Part shown: positions 27,763-37,640 of the stretch, piece by piece
Numbering within the stretch: position 1 is the first letter of the stretch
How the letters are laid out: each line of letters starts with the position of its first letter
Assembly (NCBI RefSeq): GCF_900496975.1
Contig: NZ_UFQC01000009.1
Coordinates: 149,147 to 213,146, forward strand
Direction: 5' to 3'
Length of the DNA stretch: 64,000 nt
From: Achromobacter veterisilvae
GTDB taxonomy: Bacteria; Pseudomonadota; Gammaproteobacteria; Burkholderiales; Burkholderiaceae_B
Program-made: the position numbers and the translations under genes
Notes under the pieces: model-generated
Database searches by the model: none
What the model saw: the letters and a program-made list of their open reading frames with translations, nothing else
Told to the model about the DNA's origin: nothing

Positions 27763-29478
27763 ATGCGGAAAAACATCAGGGTCACGACGGCGTTGTCGGC
27801 CATTCTTGCGTTGTTTGTGTTGCTGTTCGCCGCCGCGGCGGCAGCCGGCATCGCCGTATTGCGCGACAACCGCGCGGCGATCGAGGCGCTGGGCCGGGGC
27901 AGCATCGAACGGGCCAGCGATCTGGCGGACATGACGAGCCGGCTGTTCCAGGCCCGCGCCGCGCTGACGGACGCCAAGACGGCGATGGAAGGCGGGCTGG
28001 AAGAGGCGCGCGACGCGTCGCTGGCGCATGCCGACACGCTGCTCAAGCAGGCCGCGGCCAGCCTGGCGCGCCTGCGCGCCAACCCGGACGCCAGCGCGCG
28101 GGGCGCGCCCCTGTTCGGCGAGGTGCTGGCCGCCCACGCCGCTTTCGCGGACAGGACGCTGGCGCCCATGCTGGCGGCCATCAAGGGCTGGAACGGGATC
28201 GAGGTCAACCGGCTGGCCGACAAGGTGCTGCCGGGCAGCGGCGCGGGCTACGTCAAGCAGGCGGACGCCTACCAGGCCTACGCGCGGGAACAGGGGCAGG
28301 CCGCGGTGGCCGGCGCCAGCCTCATGCTGGAACGCGTGATCGCGGTGGCGGCCGGCGTGCTGGCGGCGGTGCTGCTCCTGGCCGTGGCGATCCGGCTGGC
28401 GTTCCGCCGCGGCATCCTGCGTCCGCTGAACGAGGCCGGCGCGCACTTCGACCGCATCGCGGACGGCGACCTGACGGGCGCCATCGCCCTGCGCGGCGAC
28501 AACGAGATCGGCGTGCTGTATTCCGCCATGCGGCGCATGCAGACCGGCCTGTCGGCTGCGGTGGCGTCGGTGCGGCGCGGGGTGGAGGAAATCCATACCG
28601 GCTCCGGCGAGATCGCCGCCGGCGGCGCCGATATGTCGGACCGCAGCGCCCGCCAGGCCGGTTCGCTGCAAGAGGCCGCCGCCAATCTGATGCAGCTCGC
28701 GCATACCGTGCAGTTGACGGCCGGCAACGCCGACCAGGCCAACCGGCAGGCGCTGGGCGCCACGCAACTGGCGCAGCGCGGCGGGCAGGCCGTCGAGGAG
28801 GTGGTGCAGAGCATGCGGGACATCGCCGACAGCGCGCGCCGCATCGGCGAGATCGTCGGGGTGGTGGACAGCATCGCCTTCCAGACCAATATCCTGGCGT
28901 TGAACGCCGCCGTGGAAGCGGCGCGGGCGGGCGAGCAGGGCAAGGGCTTTGCGGTGGTGGCGGGCGAGGTGCGCTCGCTGGCCCAGCGCAGCGCGCAGGC
29001 GGCCAGGGAGATCAAGGGCCTGATCGAAGACTCCGCCGCGCGGGTGGAGGCCGGCGTGCGGCAGGTCGGCCTGGCCGGCGACACCATGCGCGACATGGTC
29101 GTGTCGGTGGACCGCGTGACGCAGATCGTGGCCGAGATTTCCAGCGCCACGGCGGAACAGGCGGCCGGCATCGCCTCGGTGAACGACGCGGTGGCCGACA
29201 TCGAGCGGTCCACGCAGGAGAACGCCGCCATGGTGGAGCAGACTGCGGCGGCCGCCGCGGCCCTGGAGGCCCAGGCGCAGGGCCTGCGCCGGGCGGTGGC
29301 GGTGTTCCGGATCGCCGCGCCGGGCCAGGCCGGCGCGGGGCAGGCTTTAGCTGTCGAACCGCGGCAGCGGGGCGCCGGCGTAGCGCTCGGTCACCAGCGA
29401 CAGGTTCCCGTGCTTGACCTTGTGCTTGACGTGGGCGGCGGCCGAGGCGATGTCCTCCGGGCGGATGCGCTCGCATAG
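27763..29478 (+). CDS. Methyl-accepting chemotaxis protein with C-tail overlapping the next gene
   Basis: A 571-residue chemoreceptor. A first membrane segment is at about 7-30 and a second at about 187-213, enclosing a periplasmic sensing region of about 155 residues. A HAMP domain follows (about 214-266), then the signalling hairpin with the tip [20 protein letters not shown] and [12 protein letters not shown]. It would signal to CheA/CheW. The frame runs 132 bp past the point where the oppositely directed EAL-GGDEF gene ends, giving about 44 residues of unusual tail. In the next frame a TAG stands at 29348, so a one-base shift may have lost the original stop. The ligand is unknown. Confidence 0.87.
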   Translation: MRKNIRVTTALSAILALFVLLFAAAAAAGIAVLRDNRAAIEALGRGSIERASDLADMTSRLFQARAALTDAKTAMEGGLEEARDASLAHADTLLKQAAASLARLRANPDASARGAPLFGEVLAAHAAFADRTLAPMLAAIKGWNGIEVNRLADKVLPGSGAGYVKQADAYQAYAREQGQAAVAGASLMLERVIAVAAGVLAAVLLLAVAIRLAFRRGILRPLNEAGAHFDRIADGDLTGAIALRGDNEIGVLYSAMRRMQTGLSAAVASVRRGVEEIHTGSGEIAAGGADMSDRSARQAGSLQEAAANLMQLAHTVQLTAGNADQANRQALGATQLAQRGGQAVEEVVQSMRDIADSARRIGEIVGVVDSIAFQTNILALNAAVEAARAGEQGKGFAVVAGEVRSLAQRSAQAAREIKGLIEDSAARVEAGVRQVGLAGDTMRDMVVSVDRVTQIVAEISSATAEQAAGIASVNDAVADIERSTQENAAMVEQTAAAAAALEAQAQGLRRAVAVFRIAAPGQAGAGQALAVEPRQRGAGVALGHQRQVPVLDLVLDVGGGRGDVLRADALA

Positions 29479-31200
29479 CGAGGGCGTGACGGTGAGGGCG
29501 CCCACCCCCAGCGTCACGAACGGGAAGAAGCGGGGCACGCCGTAGCGGTCTTCGGCTTCGATGCCGCCGTTGCGGCGGCCTTCGTCGTCATACAGGTCCA
29601 TGGCGCGCTCGTTGAATTCCGCGATGATGCGGCGGGCGCGCTCCATCCAGTCGGGGCTGCGCAGCAGCACCACGAAATCGTCTCCGCCGACGTGGCCGAC
29701 GAAGTCCCGCTGCGGATCGCAGTGGCGCTTGATGACTTCCGCGGTCAGCCTGATCATGTCGTCGCCGCGCCAATAGCCGTAGACGTCGTTGAAGGGCTTG
29801 AAATTGTTCAGGTCGCCGTAGCAGACCGTGAAGTCGTCCGCGTCCTCCAGCAGCGTGGCGATGTGCCGGCTGATGGGGATGTTGCCGGGCAGCGAGGTCA
29901 GCGGATTGGCGTAGCGCGCCGCCTCGATGCGCATTTCCGTCACCGAGCGCACCAGCGTTTCGCCGGTGGCCAGGCCGTCGTAGCGGCCGTCGCGGGTGAT
30001 GATCAGGCCGTCCATCAGGTAGCGCTGGTCTTCGGAGATCAGCACGTGGCTTAGCTGGTCGATGGATACGTTCAGGTCCACCAGCACCGGTTCGGCGTTC
30101 ATGAAGGTCGAGCACGCGTCGCGGCCGAACAGCTCGCGGGTATAGCGCTGCGCGTAGTGTTCCAGGAAGTCGCGCCGGTTGACGATGCCCACCGGCCGGT
30201 TGTCGGCATCCACGACCGCCACGGCATGCATGTTCTTGTTCTCGATGAAGAGCCGGTGCACGTCGTCGTTGGTGTGTTCGGGCAGCAGGGCGGCCGGCGC
30301 CTCGACGCGCAGGCTGGCGGCGGTGCCGCCGACGGCGCGCTGCGGTTGGGATGCCGGCGTCCGCACGCGCAGCGAGTCGCGCAGGGGCGGGGCCAGTTCG
30401 GTCAGCAGCATTTCTTCCGGCCGGCCCAGGAACCAGCCCTGGGCGTAGCGGATGTCCAGGTCGCGCACCACGGCCAGGTCCTCGGCGGTCTCGATGCCTT
30501 CGGCCACGACCGCGGTGCCCAGATGCTGCGCCACCTTCAGGATGGCGCGCACCATGTTCTGCTTGCGCTCGTCCTGCCCGATGCCGTCGAAGAAATAGCG
30601 GTCGATCTTGACCAGGTCCGGCTGCATCTCGGACCACAACTGGAGGTTGGAATTGCCCACGCCATAGTCGTCCAGCGCCACGCGCATGCCGGACTCGCGC
30701 AGGCAGGCGAAGGCGTCGGCCAGTTCGGCCATGTGTTCGGACAGCGGGTCCTGCTCGGTCAGTTCGACGATGATGCTGGACGGCGCGAGCGCGCAATCCT
30801 TCAGCAGGCGCCGGGGCATTTCCTCGCCCCACAGGGTCCAGTAATGAAGCAGCGCCGAACCGGACAGGTTCAGGAACAGCATGCCGGCGGCGTCGTGCCT
30901 CTGGAAGCCCTGGGCGCCGGCGCGGAAGCTGGCCAGTTCCAGTTGGGGATGCAGGCCCTGGCGCCGGGCTTCCGCGAACAGCGCGTCGGGAAAATGCAGC
31001 GCCGTGTCGTCGGGCCCCCGGATCAGGCTTTCGTGGCCGTAGACGCGGCTGTGGGACAGGTCAACGACGGGTTGGAAGCGCGGGCGCAGCAGCCGTTCGC
31101 GCAGTATCCCGGCGAGGTTCACGTGCGCGGGCGCGCACTTCCGGTTGGAGGAGAGAGCGCGGGCCGCAGCCGGCCGGGGCAAAGCGTGAATAGGGTCCAT
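29347..31200 (-). CDS. EAL-CBS-GGDEF protein (cyclic di-GMP turnover)
   Basis: A 617-residue soluble protein. An EAL domain (about 30-285) keeps the key residues: [10 protein letters not shown] in place of [41 protein letters not shown] and [10 protein letters not shown]. Two CBS-like stretches follow (about 305-430), with [18 protein letters not shown]. The GGDEF domain has GGDDF at about 505-509, an accepted variant. It could both make and hydrolyse cyclic di-GMP, with CBS domains sensing a nucleotide. Which activity dominates cannot be told. Its 3' end overlaps the chemoreceptor's 3' end by 132 bp. Confidence 0.9.
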   Translation of the reverse strand: MDPIHALPRPAAARALSSNRKCAPAHVNLAGILRERLLRPRFQPVVDLSHSRVYGHESLIRGPDDTALHFPDALFAEARRQGLHPQLELASFRAGAQGFQRHDAAGMLFLNLSGSALLHYWTLWGEEMPRRLLKDCALAPSSIIVELTEQDPLSEHMAELADAFACLRESGMRVALDDYGVGNSNLQLWSEMQPDLVKIDRYFFDGIGQDERKQNMVRAILKVAQHLGTAVVAEGIETAEDLAVVRDLDIRYAQGWFLGRPEEMLLTELAPPLRDSLRVRTPASQPQRAVGGTAASLRVEAPAALLPEHTNDDVHRLFIENKNMHAVAVVDADNRPVGIVNRRDFLEHYAQRYTRELFGRDACSTFMNAEPVLVDLNVSIDQLSHVLISEDQRYLMDGLIITRDGRYDGLATGETLVRSVTEMRIEAARYANPLTSLPGNIPISRHIATLLEDADDFTVCYGDLNNFKPFNDVYGYWRGDDMIRLTAEVIKRHCDPQRDFVGHVGGDDFVVLLRSPDWMERARRIIAEFNERAMDLYDDEGRRNGGIEAEDRYGVPRFFPFVTLGVGALTVTPSLCERIRPEDIASAAAHVKHKVKHGNLSLVTERYAGAPLPRFDS

Positions 31201-31404
31201 CGCCGGTGCGTTCAGATACGATCAGTGACAAGTTGGCCATATTGACAACAAAATATGTCTGCGTTGTTGCGCCGACGACTGGCGCGCCATCTTCCGGCGT
31301 CGACATACGCCTGTCAACAGCGATTTCGATCTTGCCCATCCGCCCCGCAGGGGTATTGCGCGCGCCGGCGGCGCGCGCAGGCCGCGGCCTATACAATTTG
31401 CCCC

Positions 31405-32028
31405 ATGACTGCTCCCAAGATTCCCGAATCCCTGCGCCGCGTCGTGCTGGCGTCCAACAACGCCGGCAAGCTGCGCGAATTTTCCGCCCTGTTCGCGCCC
31501 CTGGGCATCGAACTGGTCCCGCAAGGCGAGCTGGGCGTGCCCGAGGCCGAAGAGCCCCACGTCACCTTTGTCGAAAATGCGCTGGCCAAGGCCCGCCATG
31601 CCAGCCGCCTGACCGGCCTGCCGGCCCTGGCGGACGATTCGGGGCTATGCGTGGCCGCGCTGGACGGCGGGCCGGGCGTGTACTCCGCGCGCTACGCCAA
31701 GATGCACGGCGGCGAAAAGTCCGACCAGGCCAACAATGCGCTGCTGGTGCGCAAGCTGGAGGGCGTGGCGGACCGCGGCGCCTGGTACGTGGCGGTGCTG
31801 GCCCTGGTGCGTTCGGAGAACGATCCCCGGCCGCTCATCGGCGAAGGCCTGTGGCACGGCGAGATCATCGACCAGCCCGAAGGCGCCAACGGCTTTGGCT
31901 ACGATCCGCATTTCTACCTGCCCGACCTGGCGCTCACCGCCGCCAGCCTCGACCCGGAGGAAAAGAACCGGCTCAGCCACCGCGCCCGCGCGCTGCGCGA
32001 ATTGCTCGGCAAGCTGAGCCAGGCTTGA
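31405..32028 (+). CDS. rdgB: XTP/dITP diphosphatase RdgB (HAM1)
   Basis: A 207-residue HAM1/RdgB-family protein. VVLASNNAGKLREFSALF is the family start, then TFVENALAKARHAS, ALADDSGLCVAALDGGPGVYSARYA, and GFGYDPHFYLPD near the C-terminus. It hydrolyses non-canonical purine triphosphates (ITP, XTP), protecting DNA from damage. The ATG at 31405 starts the conserved protein; upstream in-frame sequence is not conserved-looking. It is followed 40 bp later by hemW, a frequent pairing. Confidence 0.94.
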   Translation: MTAPKIPESLRRVVLASNNAGKLREFSALFAPLGIELVPQGELGVPEAEEPHVTFVENALAKARHASRLTGLPALADDSGLCVAALDGGPGVYSARYAKMHGGEKSDQANNALLVRKLEGVADRGAWYVAVLALVRSENDPRPLIGEGLWHGEIIDQPEGANGFGYDPHFYLPDLALTAASLDPEEKNRLSHRARALRELLGKLSQA

Positions 32029-32068
32029 GGCCGCGCGCCGCGCGCGGCGCCCGGTCCAGGAACCACGC

Positions 32069-33292
32069 ATGTCCATCATCATTCCCATCCGCAACGACAT
32101 GGGCGCGTCGCCGTCGCGCCCGAAGCCGCCGTCCGGCGCCGCGCTCACCAGCCTGCCGCCGCTGTCGATCTACGTGCACGTGCCCTGGTGCGTGCGCAAA
32201 TGCCCGTATTGCGACTTCAATTCGCATGCGGCGCCAGGGGGCGAGATCCCCGAACGCGCCTACCTGGACGCGCTGCGCAGCGACCTGGAGCAGGCGCTGC
32301 CGTCCATCTGGGGGCGCCAGGTGGTGTCGGTCTTCCTTGGCGGCGGCACGCCCAGCCTGCTGTCTTCGGCCGGGCTCGACGAGCTGCTGGCCATGCTGCG
32401 CGCCTATCTGAACCTCTGGCCCGACGCCGAGATCACCATGGAGGCCAATCCGGGCACCGCGGAAGCCGGCCGCTTCCGGGACTACGCCGCCAGCGGCGTC
32501 ACGCGGTTTTCGCTGGGCATCCAGAGTTTCGACGACGCCCAGCTCAAGAAGCTGGGGCGCATCCATGATGCCGCGCAGGCCAGGGCGGCCATTGAAATGG
32601 CGCAGCGCGCCGCGCCGCGGGTGAACCTGGACATGATGTTCGCCTTGCCCGGCCAGACGCTGGAGGCCTGTCTGACCGATTTGCGGCAGGCGGTGGCGTT
32701 CGGCACCGAACACCTGTCGCTCTATCACCTGACGATGGAGCCCAACACCGTGTTCGCGAAGTTCCCGCCCGAGGACCTGCCCGACGACGACACCAGCGCG
32801 GCCATGCAGGACGCGGTGGAGGCGGAACTCGCGGCCGCCGGCCTGGCCCGTTACGAAGTGTCGGCCTATGCCAGGCCGGGCGCCCGCTGCCGGCACAACC
32901 TGAACTACTGGGAATTCGGCGACTACCTGGGCATCGGCCCGGGCGCCCACGGCAAGCTGTCCTTCCATGATCGGATCGTGCGCGAAGCCCGGCTGCGCGG
33001 CCCGGATTCCTGGATGCAGGCCGCGATGGCCCGGGACGGCAGCCATATCGCGGAAAGCCGGCAGGTCGGGCCGGACGAACTGCCGTTCGAATTCATGCTG
33101 AACGCGCTGCGCCTGAAGGACGGAGTGGCCGCTACGAGCTTCGGCGAGCGCACCGGCCTGTCGCTTGCCGTCATCGCGCACCAATTGGAGGCAGCCTCGG
33201 AACGGGGCCTGCTGGACGCCGATCCCACCCGCCTGCGGGCGACGCCGCTGGGCTGGCGGTTCCTCAATGACCTCCAGGAAATGTTCCTGTAG
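32069..33292 (+). CDS. hemW: Radical SAM haem chaperone HemW
   Basis: A 407-residue HemN-like radical SAM protein. The iron-sulfur motif CVRKCPYCDF (Cys41, Cys45, Cys48) is just after the family phrase SIYVHVPW. FLGGGTPSLL, TMEANPGTAE, SLGIQSFDD and SLYHLTMEPNT follow in order. The missing fourth cysteine of true coproporphyrinogen oxidase (HemN) marks it as HemW, which delivers haem. The ATG at 32069 adds about 30 residues before the core; a later start (for example 32099) is possible. Confidence 0.92.
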   Translation: MSIIIPIRNDMGASPSRPKPPSGAALTSLPPLSIYVHVPWCVRKCPYCDFNSHAAPGGEIPERAYLDALRSDLEQALPSIWGRQVVSVFLGGGTPSLLSSAGLDELLAMLRAYLNLWPDAEITMEANPGTAEAGRFRDYAASGVTRFSLGIQSFDDAQLKKLGRIHDAAQARAAIEMAQRAAPRVNLDMMFALPGQTLEACLTDLRQAVAFGTEHLSLYHLTMEPNTVFAKFPPEDLPDDDTSAAMQDAVEAELAAAGLARYEVSAYARPGARCRHNLNYWEFGDYLGIGPGAHGKLSFHDRIVREARLRGPDSWMQAAMARDGSHIAESRQVGPDELPFEFMLNALRLKDGVAATSFGERTGLSLAVIAHQLEAASERGLLDADPTRLRATPLGWRFLNDLQEMFL

Positions 33293-33298
33293 CGTTCA

Positions 33299-33347
33299 GG
33301 CACCACAGTGGGGCATTCGTGCCCCATAATGTGCACCATAGTGGTGC
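33299..33347 (+). promoter_or_regulatory. Two NtrC binding sites upstream of glnA
   Basis: A near-perfect NtrC site is at 33332-33347 (TGCACCATAGTGGTGC, consensus TGCACCA-N3-TGGTGCA). A second, weaker one is at 33299-33315 (GGCACCACAGTGGGGCA). They are 33 bp apart, about three helix turns, and upstream of a sigma-54 promoter. This is the classical enhancer layout for glnA. It joins the regulatory system (ntrBC, downstream) to its target. Confidence 0.88.
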
Positions 33348-33400
33348 CTTGTTTTCCCCTGACCGTGCCGCCACTCCCCGGGAATCCCTGGGGAGAAACC

Positions 33401-33415
33401 TGGCACGCATATTGC
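33401..33415 (+). promoter_or_regulatory. Sigma-54 (RpoN) promoter of glnA
   Basis: TGGCACGCATATTGC matches the consensus TGGCAC-N5-TTGC exactly, with GG (33402-33403) and GC (33414-33415) separated by the required 10 bp. It lies about 60 bp before the glnA ATG and about 54 bp after the last NtrC site. Transcription from it should depend on NtrC-phosphate under nitrogen limitation. Confidence 0.92.
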
Positions 33416-33476
33416 TTATTTGGTTTATGCCAGTCGAAGGGCAAGGCCCTCGACCCTTTTATCTAATGGAGATGAC

Positions 33477-34889
33477 ATGGCAAGCCCGAAAGACGTCCTG
33501 AAACAGATCGCCGACAACGAAGTGAAATTCGTGGATTTCCGCTTTACCGACACGGTCGGCCGTGAGCACCACGTTTCCGTGCCCACCTCCGCGATCGATG
33601 AAGACAAGCTGGAAAGCGGGCAGGCTTTCGACGGTTCCTCGATCCCGGGCTGGAAGGGCATCGAAGCTTCCGACATGCTGCTCATCCCCGACCTGGCGAC
33701 GGCCAACCTGGATCCGTTCCGCGAAGAGCCGACCCTGATCCTGTCTTGCGACGTCGTCGAACCCTCGGACCTGAAGGGCTATGACCGCGATCCGCGCTCG
33801 CTGGCCAAGCGCGCTGAAGCCTACCTGAAGTCCTCCGGCCTGGGCGACACCGCCTACTTCGGCCCGGAACCCGAATTCTTCGTGTTCGACGGCGTGACCT
33901 GGAACACCGACATGTCGGGCACCTTCGTCAAGATCAAGTCGGAAGAGGCCTCCTGGTCCACCGGCCTGGATTTCGAAGGCGGCAACACCGGCCACCGTCC
34001 CGCCGTGAAGGGCGGCTACTTCCCCGTGCCCCCGGTCGATTCCTTCCAGGACATGCGCTCGGAAATGTGCCTGCTGATGGAACAGATGGGCGTGCCGGTC
34101 GAAGTGCACCACCATGAAGTGGCCGGCGCCGGCCAACTGGAAATCGGCACCAAGTTCAGCACGCTGGTGCAGCGCGCCGACTGGACGCAGATCGTCAAGT
34201 ACATCATTCACAACGTGGCCCACGCCTACGGCAAGACCGCCACCTTCATGCCCAAGCCCATCGTCGGCGACAACGGTTCGGGCATGCACGTGCACCAGTC
34301 GATCTGGAAGGACGGCCAGAACCTGTTCGCGGGCAACGGCTACGCCGGCCTGTCGGAATTCGCGCTGTATTACATCGGCGGCATCATCAAGCACGCCCGC
34401 GCGCTGAACGCCATCACAAACCCCGGCACCAACTCGTACAAGCGCCTGGTCCCGCACTACGAAGCCCCGGTCAAGCTGGCCTACTCGGCCCGCAACCGCT
34501 CGGCCTCGATCCGCATTCCGTACGTCGGCAACCCGAAGGGCCGCCGCGTCGAAGCGCGCTTCCCGGACCCCCTGGCCAACCCGTACCTGGCCTTCTCGGC
34601 CCTGATGATGGCCGGCCTGGACGGCGTGCAGAACAAGATCCACCCGGGCGATCCGGCCGACAAGAACCTGTACGACCTGCCGCCGGAAGAAGACGCCAAG
34701 ATCCCGACCGTGTGCTCCTCGCTGGAGCAGGCGCTGGAAGCCCTGGACAGCGACCGCGAGTTCCTGACCCGCGGCGGCGTGTTCAGCAACGACATGCTGT
34801 CGGCCTACATCGACCTGAAGATGGGCGATGTGAACCGCCTGCGCATGACCACGCACCCGGTCGAATTCGACATGTACTACAGCCTCTGA
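33477..34889 (+). CDS. glnA: Glutamine synthetase type I
   Basis: A 470-residue GSI-beta enzyme of standard length. It has [61 protein letters not shown] and [11 protein letters not shown]. The adenylylation tyrosine is in NLYDLPPEE. It combines glutamate and ammonia with ATP; its activity should be tuned by GlnE. The ATG at 33477 follows GGAG in AATGGAGATGAC. It is controlled by the NtrC/sigma-54 elements just upstream, and ntrB and ntrC follow 179 bp later. Confidence 0.97.
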   Translation: MASPKDVLKQIADNEVKFVDFRFTDTVGREHHVSVPTSAIDEDKLESGQAFDGSSIPGWKGIEASDMLLIPDLATANLDPFREEPTLILSCDVVEPSDLKGYDRDPRSLAKRAEAYLKSSGLGDTAYFGPEPEFFVFDGVTWNTDMSGTFVKIKSEEASWSTGLDFEGGNTGHRPAVKGGYFPVPPVDSFQDMRSEMCLLMEQMGVPVEVHHHEVAGAGQLEIGTKFSTLVQRADWTQIVKYIIHNVAHAYGKTATFMPKPIVGDNGSGMHVHQSIWKDGQNLFAGNGYAGLSEFALYYIGGIIKHARALNAITNPGTNSYKRLVPHYEAPVKLAYSARNRSASIRIPYVGNPKGRRVEARFPDPLANPYLAFSALMMAGLDGVQNKIHPGDPADKNLYDLPPEEDAKIPTVCSSLEQALEALDSDREFLTRGGVFSNDMLSAYIDLKMGDVNRLRMTTHPVEFDMYYSL

Positions 34890-35068
34890 TGCTTTGAGGC
34901 TGTACCTGGCGGGAGCGCGATGATGTAGGCAGAAACCAGGGCCCACGCCACGCGCACCGCCAGGACGCGGTTCGACGGATCGTCCGCCAGGCCCCGGCCC
35001 GGCGGGCGGCGGCCGGATGCCGGCGCCGTCGCGTTCCGCTTTCCCCTCACATTCGGGTATGTTGAAAA

Positions 35069-36133
35069 ATGAATGTAGAAGCTCTCGATCTGCTAGCCAC
35101 GTCCGTTTTCCTGGTCAACGAACGCGGTCATATCGAATACGCCAACGCGGCCGCCGAAGACCTGTTCGGCCGCTCGCGCAAGCAACTGGGCGGGCACTCC
35201 GCCGCCACGCTGTTCGACAGTCCGGAAAACATCCAATCCTCGATCGACCGCGCCGCCGCCGGGCGCTATGCCGACGTCAGGCAACTGGCCTCGTTGCGCC
35301 GCGCCACGGAATCCGTGGAAGTCTCGGTGACGACGGTGGGGCTGACGGGCCAGCGCTGGCCCGTGCTGATCGAAACGCGCGAGATCGAACAGCGCGTGCT
35401 GGCCGACCGCAACCACCGGCTGGTCGACGAGATCGAGGCGCACCGCGAACTGCTGCGCAACCTGGCGCATGAAGTCAAGAATCCCCTGGGCGGCTTGCGC
35501 GGCGCCGCGCAATTGCTCGAGGCCGAGCTGCCGAGCGCGGCGCTGGCCGAGTACACCCAGGTCATTATTTCCGAAGCCGACCGCCTGCAGGCGCTGGTGG
35601 ACCGCCTGAGCGGCCCGCAACGTGTGCCGCTGAACGCGCGTCCGGTGAACATCCATGAAATCTGCGAGCGCGTCTGCGCGCTGATCCAGGCCGAGTTCCG
35701 CAACGACGTCACGCTGCTGCGCGACTACGATGCGTCGGTGCCCGACCTGAAGGGCGATGCCGCCCGCCTGATGCAGGCCGTCCTGAACGTGGCGCGCAAC
35801 GCCGCCCAGGAACTGGTCGCGCGGCCCCAGGGGCCGCAAACCGAACCCGGTGTCGTCACCCTGCGCACGCGCGTGGCGCGGCAGGTCATGCTGGCCCACA
35901 AGCAGCACCGCCTGGCGCTGGTGCTGTCCATCATCGACAACGGTCCCGGCGTGCCGGACCACATCCGCGACCGCATCTTCCATCCGCTGGTCACGGCCCG
36001 GGCCGGCGGCACCGGGCTGGGGCTGAGCCTGGCCCAGGACTTCGTGCAGCAGCATGGCGGCATCATCGAATTCGAATCCCGACCCGGGCGCACCGAGTTT
36101 CGCCTGGTCCTTCCGATGGAGCCTGCACACTGA
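35069..36133 (+). CDS. ntrB: Nitrogen-regulation sensor histidine kinase NtrB
   Basis: A 354-residue cytoplasmic kinase. A PAS-like domain (about 1-100) begins LLATSVFLVNERGHIEYANAAAEDLFG. The phospho-acceptor is His134 in LRNLAHEVKNPLGG. The ATP-binding region ends with IIDNGPGVP, TARAGGTGLGLSLAQ and HGGIIEFES. It phosphorylates NtrC when nitrogen is scarce and dephosphorylates it with PII. There is no membrane segment, as expected. Its TGA overlaps the ntrC ATG by one base. Confidence 0.95.
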   Translation: MNVEALDLLATSVFLVNERGHIEYANAAAEDLFGRSRKQLGGHSAATLFDSPENIQSSIDRAAAGRYADVRQLASLRRATESVEVSVTTVGLTGQRWPVLIETREIEQRVLADRNHRLVDEIEAHRELLRNLAHEVKNPLGGLRGAAQLLEAELPSAALAEYTQVIISEADRLQALVDRLSGPQRVPLNARPVNIHEICERVCALIQAEFRNDVTLLRDYDASVPDLKGDAARLMQAVLNVARNAAQELVARPQGPQTEPGVVTLRTRVARQVMLAHKQHRLALVLSIIDNGPGVPDHIRDRIFHPLVTARAGGTGLGLSLAQDFVQQHGGIIEFESRPGRTEFRLVLPMEPAH

Positions 36134-37623
36134 TGAAACCCGTATGGATCGTCGATGATGACCAGGCCATCCGCTGGGTCCTGGAAAAGGCGCTGGCCCG
36201 TGCCGGCGTCCCCACCCGCAGTTTTTCCCAGGCGGCCGACGTGCTGGAGGCGCTGTCGCGCGAAACCCCGGTCGCCCTGGTGTCCGATATCCGCATGCCC
36301 GGCGGCAACGGCCTGGAGCTGCTGCGCCAGCTCAAGGAGCGCCATCCCGGCCTGCCGGTGATCGTGATGACCGCGTTCGCCGACCTGGACAGCACCGTGT
36401 CCGCCTTCCAGGGCGGGGCCTTCGATTATCTGGCCAAGCCGTTCGACGTGAACGAGGCGGTCGCGCTGATCCAGCGCGCCATGCAGGAGTCGGCGCAGCC
36501 CGAAACCCCCGAGGGGCAGGGCGAGTCCGCGCAGAACAATGAACGCTGGATGATGACGCAGTCCTCGTCCACCGCCATGCAGGAAGTGTTCCGCGCCATC
36601 GGCCGGCTGGCGCAGTCCAAGGTCACGGTATTGATCACGGGCGAATCCGGCACCGGCAAGGAACTGGTGGCCCGCGCCCTGCATGGGCACGGCGTGCGCG
36701 CCGGCGGCCCCTTCGTGGCGCTGAACGCGGCGGCCATTCCGCGCGACCTGCTCGAAGCCGAACTGTTCGGCCACGAGCGCGGCGCCTTCACGGGCGCCAA
36801 CAATCTGCGCCGCGGGCGTTTCGAGGAAGCGCACGGCGGCACGCTGTTCCTGGATGAAATCGGCGACATGCCGATCGAACTGCAGACGCGCCTGCTGCGC
36901 GTGCTGGCCGAAGGCAGCTTCTATCGCGTGGGCGGCGCGCAGCCGGTGCGGGTGGACGTGCGCATCGTGGCCGCCACGCACCAGCCGCTGGAGCAGCGCG
37001 TCGAACAGGGCCTGTTCCGGGAAGACCTGTTCCATCGCCTGAACGTGATCCGGCTGCGGCTGCCGCCGCTGCGCGAACGCGTCGAAGACATCCCGGCCCT
37101 GGCGAGCCACTTCCTGACCGCCAGCGCCCGCGCCCTGGGCGTGCCGGTCAAGCGCCTCACGCCCGAGGCGCTGGCCGTGCTGACCAAGTTCGATTTTCCA
37201 GGCAACGTGCGCCAACTGGAGAACTTCTGCCATTGGCTGACGGTGATGGCGCCGGGCCAGACGGTGGAGCCGGCGGACCTGCCGCCGGAGATCCGCGCCA
37301 TGGAGCACCAGCGGATCATGAGTCCGGCGGTACGTCCGGCCGTCCCGGTGGCCGGCGCGGGCACTGTGGTGCAGGCGTCCGCGCCCATGGACGAGGGCTC
37401 GCCGCGCAACTGGCAGGATTCTCTGCTGCGCGACGCGCAGTACCGCCTGGAACGCGGCGAACCCGCGGTCATGGCCACGCTGACGCGCCAGTTCGAAAAG
37501 ATCCTGCTGCAAAGCGCGCTGGACGCCAGCCGCGGCCGGCGCGTGGAAGCCGCGTCGCGGCTGGGCATCGGCCGCAACACCATCACGCGCAAGCTGCGCG
37601 AGCTGGGCATCGAGGACGAGTGA
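36133..37623 (+). CDS. ntrC: Nitrogen-regulation response regulator NtrC
   Basis: A 496-residue sigma-54 activator. Receiver domain with Asp52 in VSDIRMPG; AAA+ domain with Walker A GESGTGKE at about 170-177, the sigma-54 contact GAFTGA at 217-222 and Walker B GTLFLDEIGDMP. A Fis-type helix-turn-helix closes the protein (ASRLGIGRNTITRKLREL). It should bind the two sites upstream of glnA. The last about 40 bp of the gene are present three more times in the repeat array that follows. Confidence 0.96.
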   Translation: MKPVWIVDDDQAIRWVLEKALARAGVPTRSFSQAADVLEALSRETPVALVSDIRMPGGNGLELLRQLKERHPGLPVIVMTAFADLDSTVSAFQGGAFDYLAKPFDVNEAVALIQRAMQESAQPETPEGQGESAQNNERWMMTQSSSTAMQEVFRAIGRLAQSKVTVLITGESGTGKELVARALHGHGVRAGGPFVALNAAAIPRDLLEAELFGHERGAFTGANNLRRGRFEEAHGGTLFLDEIGDMPIELQTRLLRVLAEGSFYRVGGAQPVRVDVRIVAATHQPLEQRVEQGLFREDLFHRLNVIRLRLPPLRERVEDIPALASHFLTASARALGVPVKRLTPEALAVLTKFDFPGNVRQLENFCHWLTVMAPGQTVEPADLPPEIRAMEHQRIMSPAVRPAVPVAGAGTVVQASAPMDEGSPRNWQDSLLRDAQYRLERGEPAVMATLTRQFEKILLQSALDASRGRRVEAASRLGIGRNTITRKLRELGIEDE

Positions 37624-37640
37624 TGCGGCGGGGCAGGGTT

